DNA of 7,098 nucleotides from Bacteroidota bacterium (GTDB lineage Bacteria; Bacteroidota; Bacteroidia; B-17B0; B-17BO): positions 1 through 7,098 of the forward strand of contig JANXRU010000004.1 of NCBI GenBank assembly GCA_025356715.1. Direction: 5' to 3'. Within the stretch, counting starts at the first letter, position 1, and each line of letters starts with the position of its first letter. The position numbers and the translations under genes were made by a program. Below the pieces are notes generated by a model, which did not search any database, was not told where the DNA came from, and saw nothing but the letters and a program-made list of their open reading frames with translations. Below, one piece after another: positions 6,446 to 7,098 of this stretch.

Positions 6446-6726
6446 TTTTATTTTAAACCGACTTCGATTTTGGCTATCACTAAACACCAATTCCTGATAT
6501 TCGAAAGATAATTACACCATGCCTATGTCGATTTTTTATTTATTATCTATTTTTAAATAGTACTAACTACGAATTCCCTTTCGTTTATGGTTTGGTTAGA
6601 TTAATTATTTTATTTCTATCATTTATACTTAAAAACCAAGTTGCTCTTTCAGTTATCCACAGACTTTGTTTACAATTTTCCTGTATATCTCAACGACTAT
6701 TTTATTATACTATTAAATTTACACTT
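6446..6726. other. 281-bp AT-rich intergenic region with no gene seen
   Basis: No convincing gene or strong terminator is visible. Weak inverted repeats occur (CTATTT at 6547-6552 with AAATAG at 6555-6560, and ACGAA at 6569-6573 with TTCGT at 6580-6584). A T-rich stretch at 6530-6555 could help end the upstream transcript. No exact TAnnTTTG box precedes the next gene; the closest is TAAATTTA at 6714-6721. A single DnaA-box 9-mer lies at 6653-6661. Confidence 0.6.
6653..6661 (+). promoter_or_regulatory. Consensus DnaA-box 9-mer (TTATCCACA)
   Basis: TTATCCACA is the perfect consensus DnaA-box sequence, here within GTTATCCACAG, 66 bases upstream of the MORN_2 gene start and next to very AT-rich DNA. 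Only one copy is seen and no replication gene is nearby, so this is not an origin. It could be a DnaA titration or regulatory site, or a chance match. Confidence 0.3.
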
Positions 6727-7098
6727 ATGAACAAACAACTCCCTTTCATTACAGCATTTTTGATGCTTTCTTTTTTAATTAGCGCTCAACCTAAAAAAGA
6801 ATATTATGATAATGAACAAACTAAATTAAAATCAGAAACCAACATCGTAAAGGGTATGCCTCATGGCAAACATACAGAATATTACAAAAATGGAAATGTT
6901 TCTCGAAAAGGCTTATTTTACAATGGAAAAGAAGATAGTACTTGGTATTTTTTTTATGAAAATAAAACACTCAAAGCCATAGAAAATTATAAACGTGGTA
7001 AAAAAAATGGACACTTCTCCTATTATTTTAAAGATGGAGCTTTAGCACAGCAAACCGTATTTAAACTTAATTTATCGGATAGTATTTGGACATCCTAT
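6727..7098 (+). CDS. Exported MORN_2 (YwqK-like) repeat protein, partial
   Basis: The first 124 codons of a protein whose C-terminus lies beyond the right edge. Residues 1-20 (MNKQLPFITAFLMLSFLISA) form a Sec signal peptide, probably cut before Q21. From about residue 44 there are MORN_2/YwqK-type repeats, recognised by the pattern G-x-x-(H/N)-G-x-x-x-x-(Y/F)-(Y/F): MPHGKHTEYYKNGNVSRKG, KEDSTWYFFYENKTLKAIE and KKNGHFSYYFKDGALAQQT. These beta-hairpin repeats are abundant in exported Bacteroidota proteins. They are often annotated as toxin-antitoxin YwqK, but no toxin function can be claimed. The start gives a complete signal peptide and lacks a Shine-Dalgarno sequence. It follows the propeller gene on the same strand after 281 bases, so it is probably a separate transcript. 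Confidence 0.88.
   Translation, partial: MNKQLPFITAFLMLSFLISAQPKKEYYDNEQTKLKSETNIVKGMPHGKHTEYYKNGNVSRKGLFYNGKEDSTWYFFYENKTLKAIENYKRGKKNGHFSYYFKDGALAQQTVFKLNLSDSIWTSY

Noticed and set aside
6519..6560. A 13-residue hydrophobic mini-ORF in the spacer after the propeller gene
   Set aside because: Too short and in T-rich DNA where such frames arise by chance; no start signal or conservation can be seen.
6446..6726. Replication origin suggested by the DnaA box and AT-rich DNA
   Set aside because: Only one box is present, with no cluster and no dnaA, dnaN or similar gene nearby.
1..7098. Mobile element, phage or defence island
   Set aside because: No transposase, integrase, terminal repeat, restriction or toxin gene is visible. 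The MORN_2 protein is sometimes labelled a YwqK antitoxin, but nothing here supports a toxin pair.

Overview
This AT-rich window most likely comes from a Bacteroidota chromosome (Flavobacteriia/Sphingobacteriia-like). Four things point there: a secreted protein with a type IX secretion (T9SS) C-terminal sorting domain; Bacteroidota-type -7 promoter motifs (TAnnTTTG) and no clear Shine-Dalgarno sequences ahead of the starts; a ribosomal protein S16 with the long Lys/Ala then Ala/Glu/Pro tail often seen in this phylum; and exported proteins built from TPR, SBBP propeller and MORN_2 repeats. The DNA looks like ordinary core-type genome. I see no insertion sequence, phage gene, tRNA, rRNA or CRISPR array.

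Layout. Bases 1-509 (minus strand) hold the N-terminal two thirds of an MlaE-type ABC permease for lipid transport at the outer membrane; its C-terminus lies beyond the left edge. Bases 754-1581 (minus) encode a tandem-domain universal stress protein, closed by a strong intrinsic terminator at 701-736, so the permease probably has its own promoter. The stress protein diverges from rpsP (ribosomal protein S16, 1717-2256, plus), which ends at a near-perfect palindromic terminator at 2275-2310. Converging on rpsP is a TPR lipoprotein gene (2478-3503, minus). A 206-bp divergent spacer with inverted repeats and promoter-like boxes separates it from a 911-residue secreted protein (3710-6445, plus). 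That protein contains exactly seven DFDP/W repeat units (a predicted seven-bladed beta-propeller), a SprB-like Ig-type segment, a DUF11/DUF7619-like segment and a T9SS sorting domain. A 281-bp spacer carrying one consensus DnaA-box 9-mer leads to the first 124 codons of an exported MORN_2-repeat protein (6727-7098, plus), cut by the right edge.

The genes do not form one pathway. Most appear to be single transcription units: housekeeping (rpsP), stress response (usp), envelope lipid transport (mlaE) and three exported proteins (TPR lipoprotein, T9SS propeller protein, MORN_2 protein). I found no convincing new biological system. The most distinctive object is the seven-bladed secreted protein, together with its start region, where a start-stop AUGUAA overlaps the real start codon.
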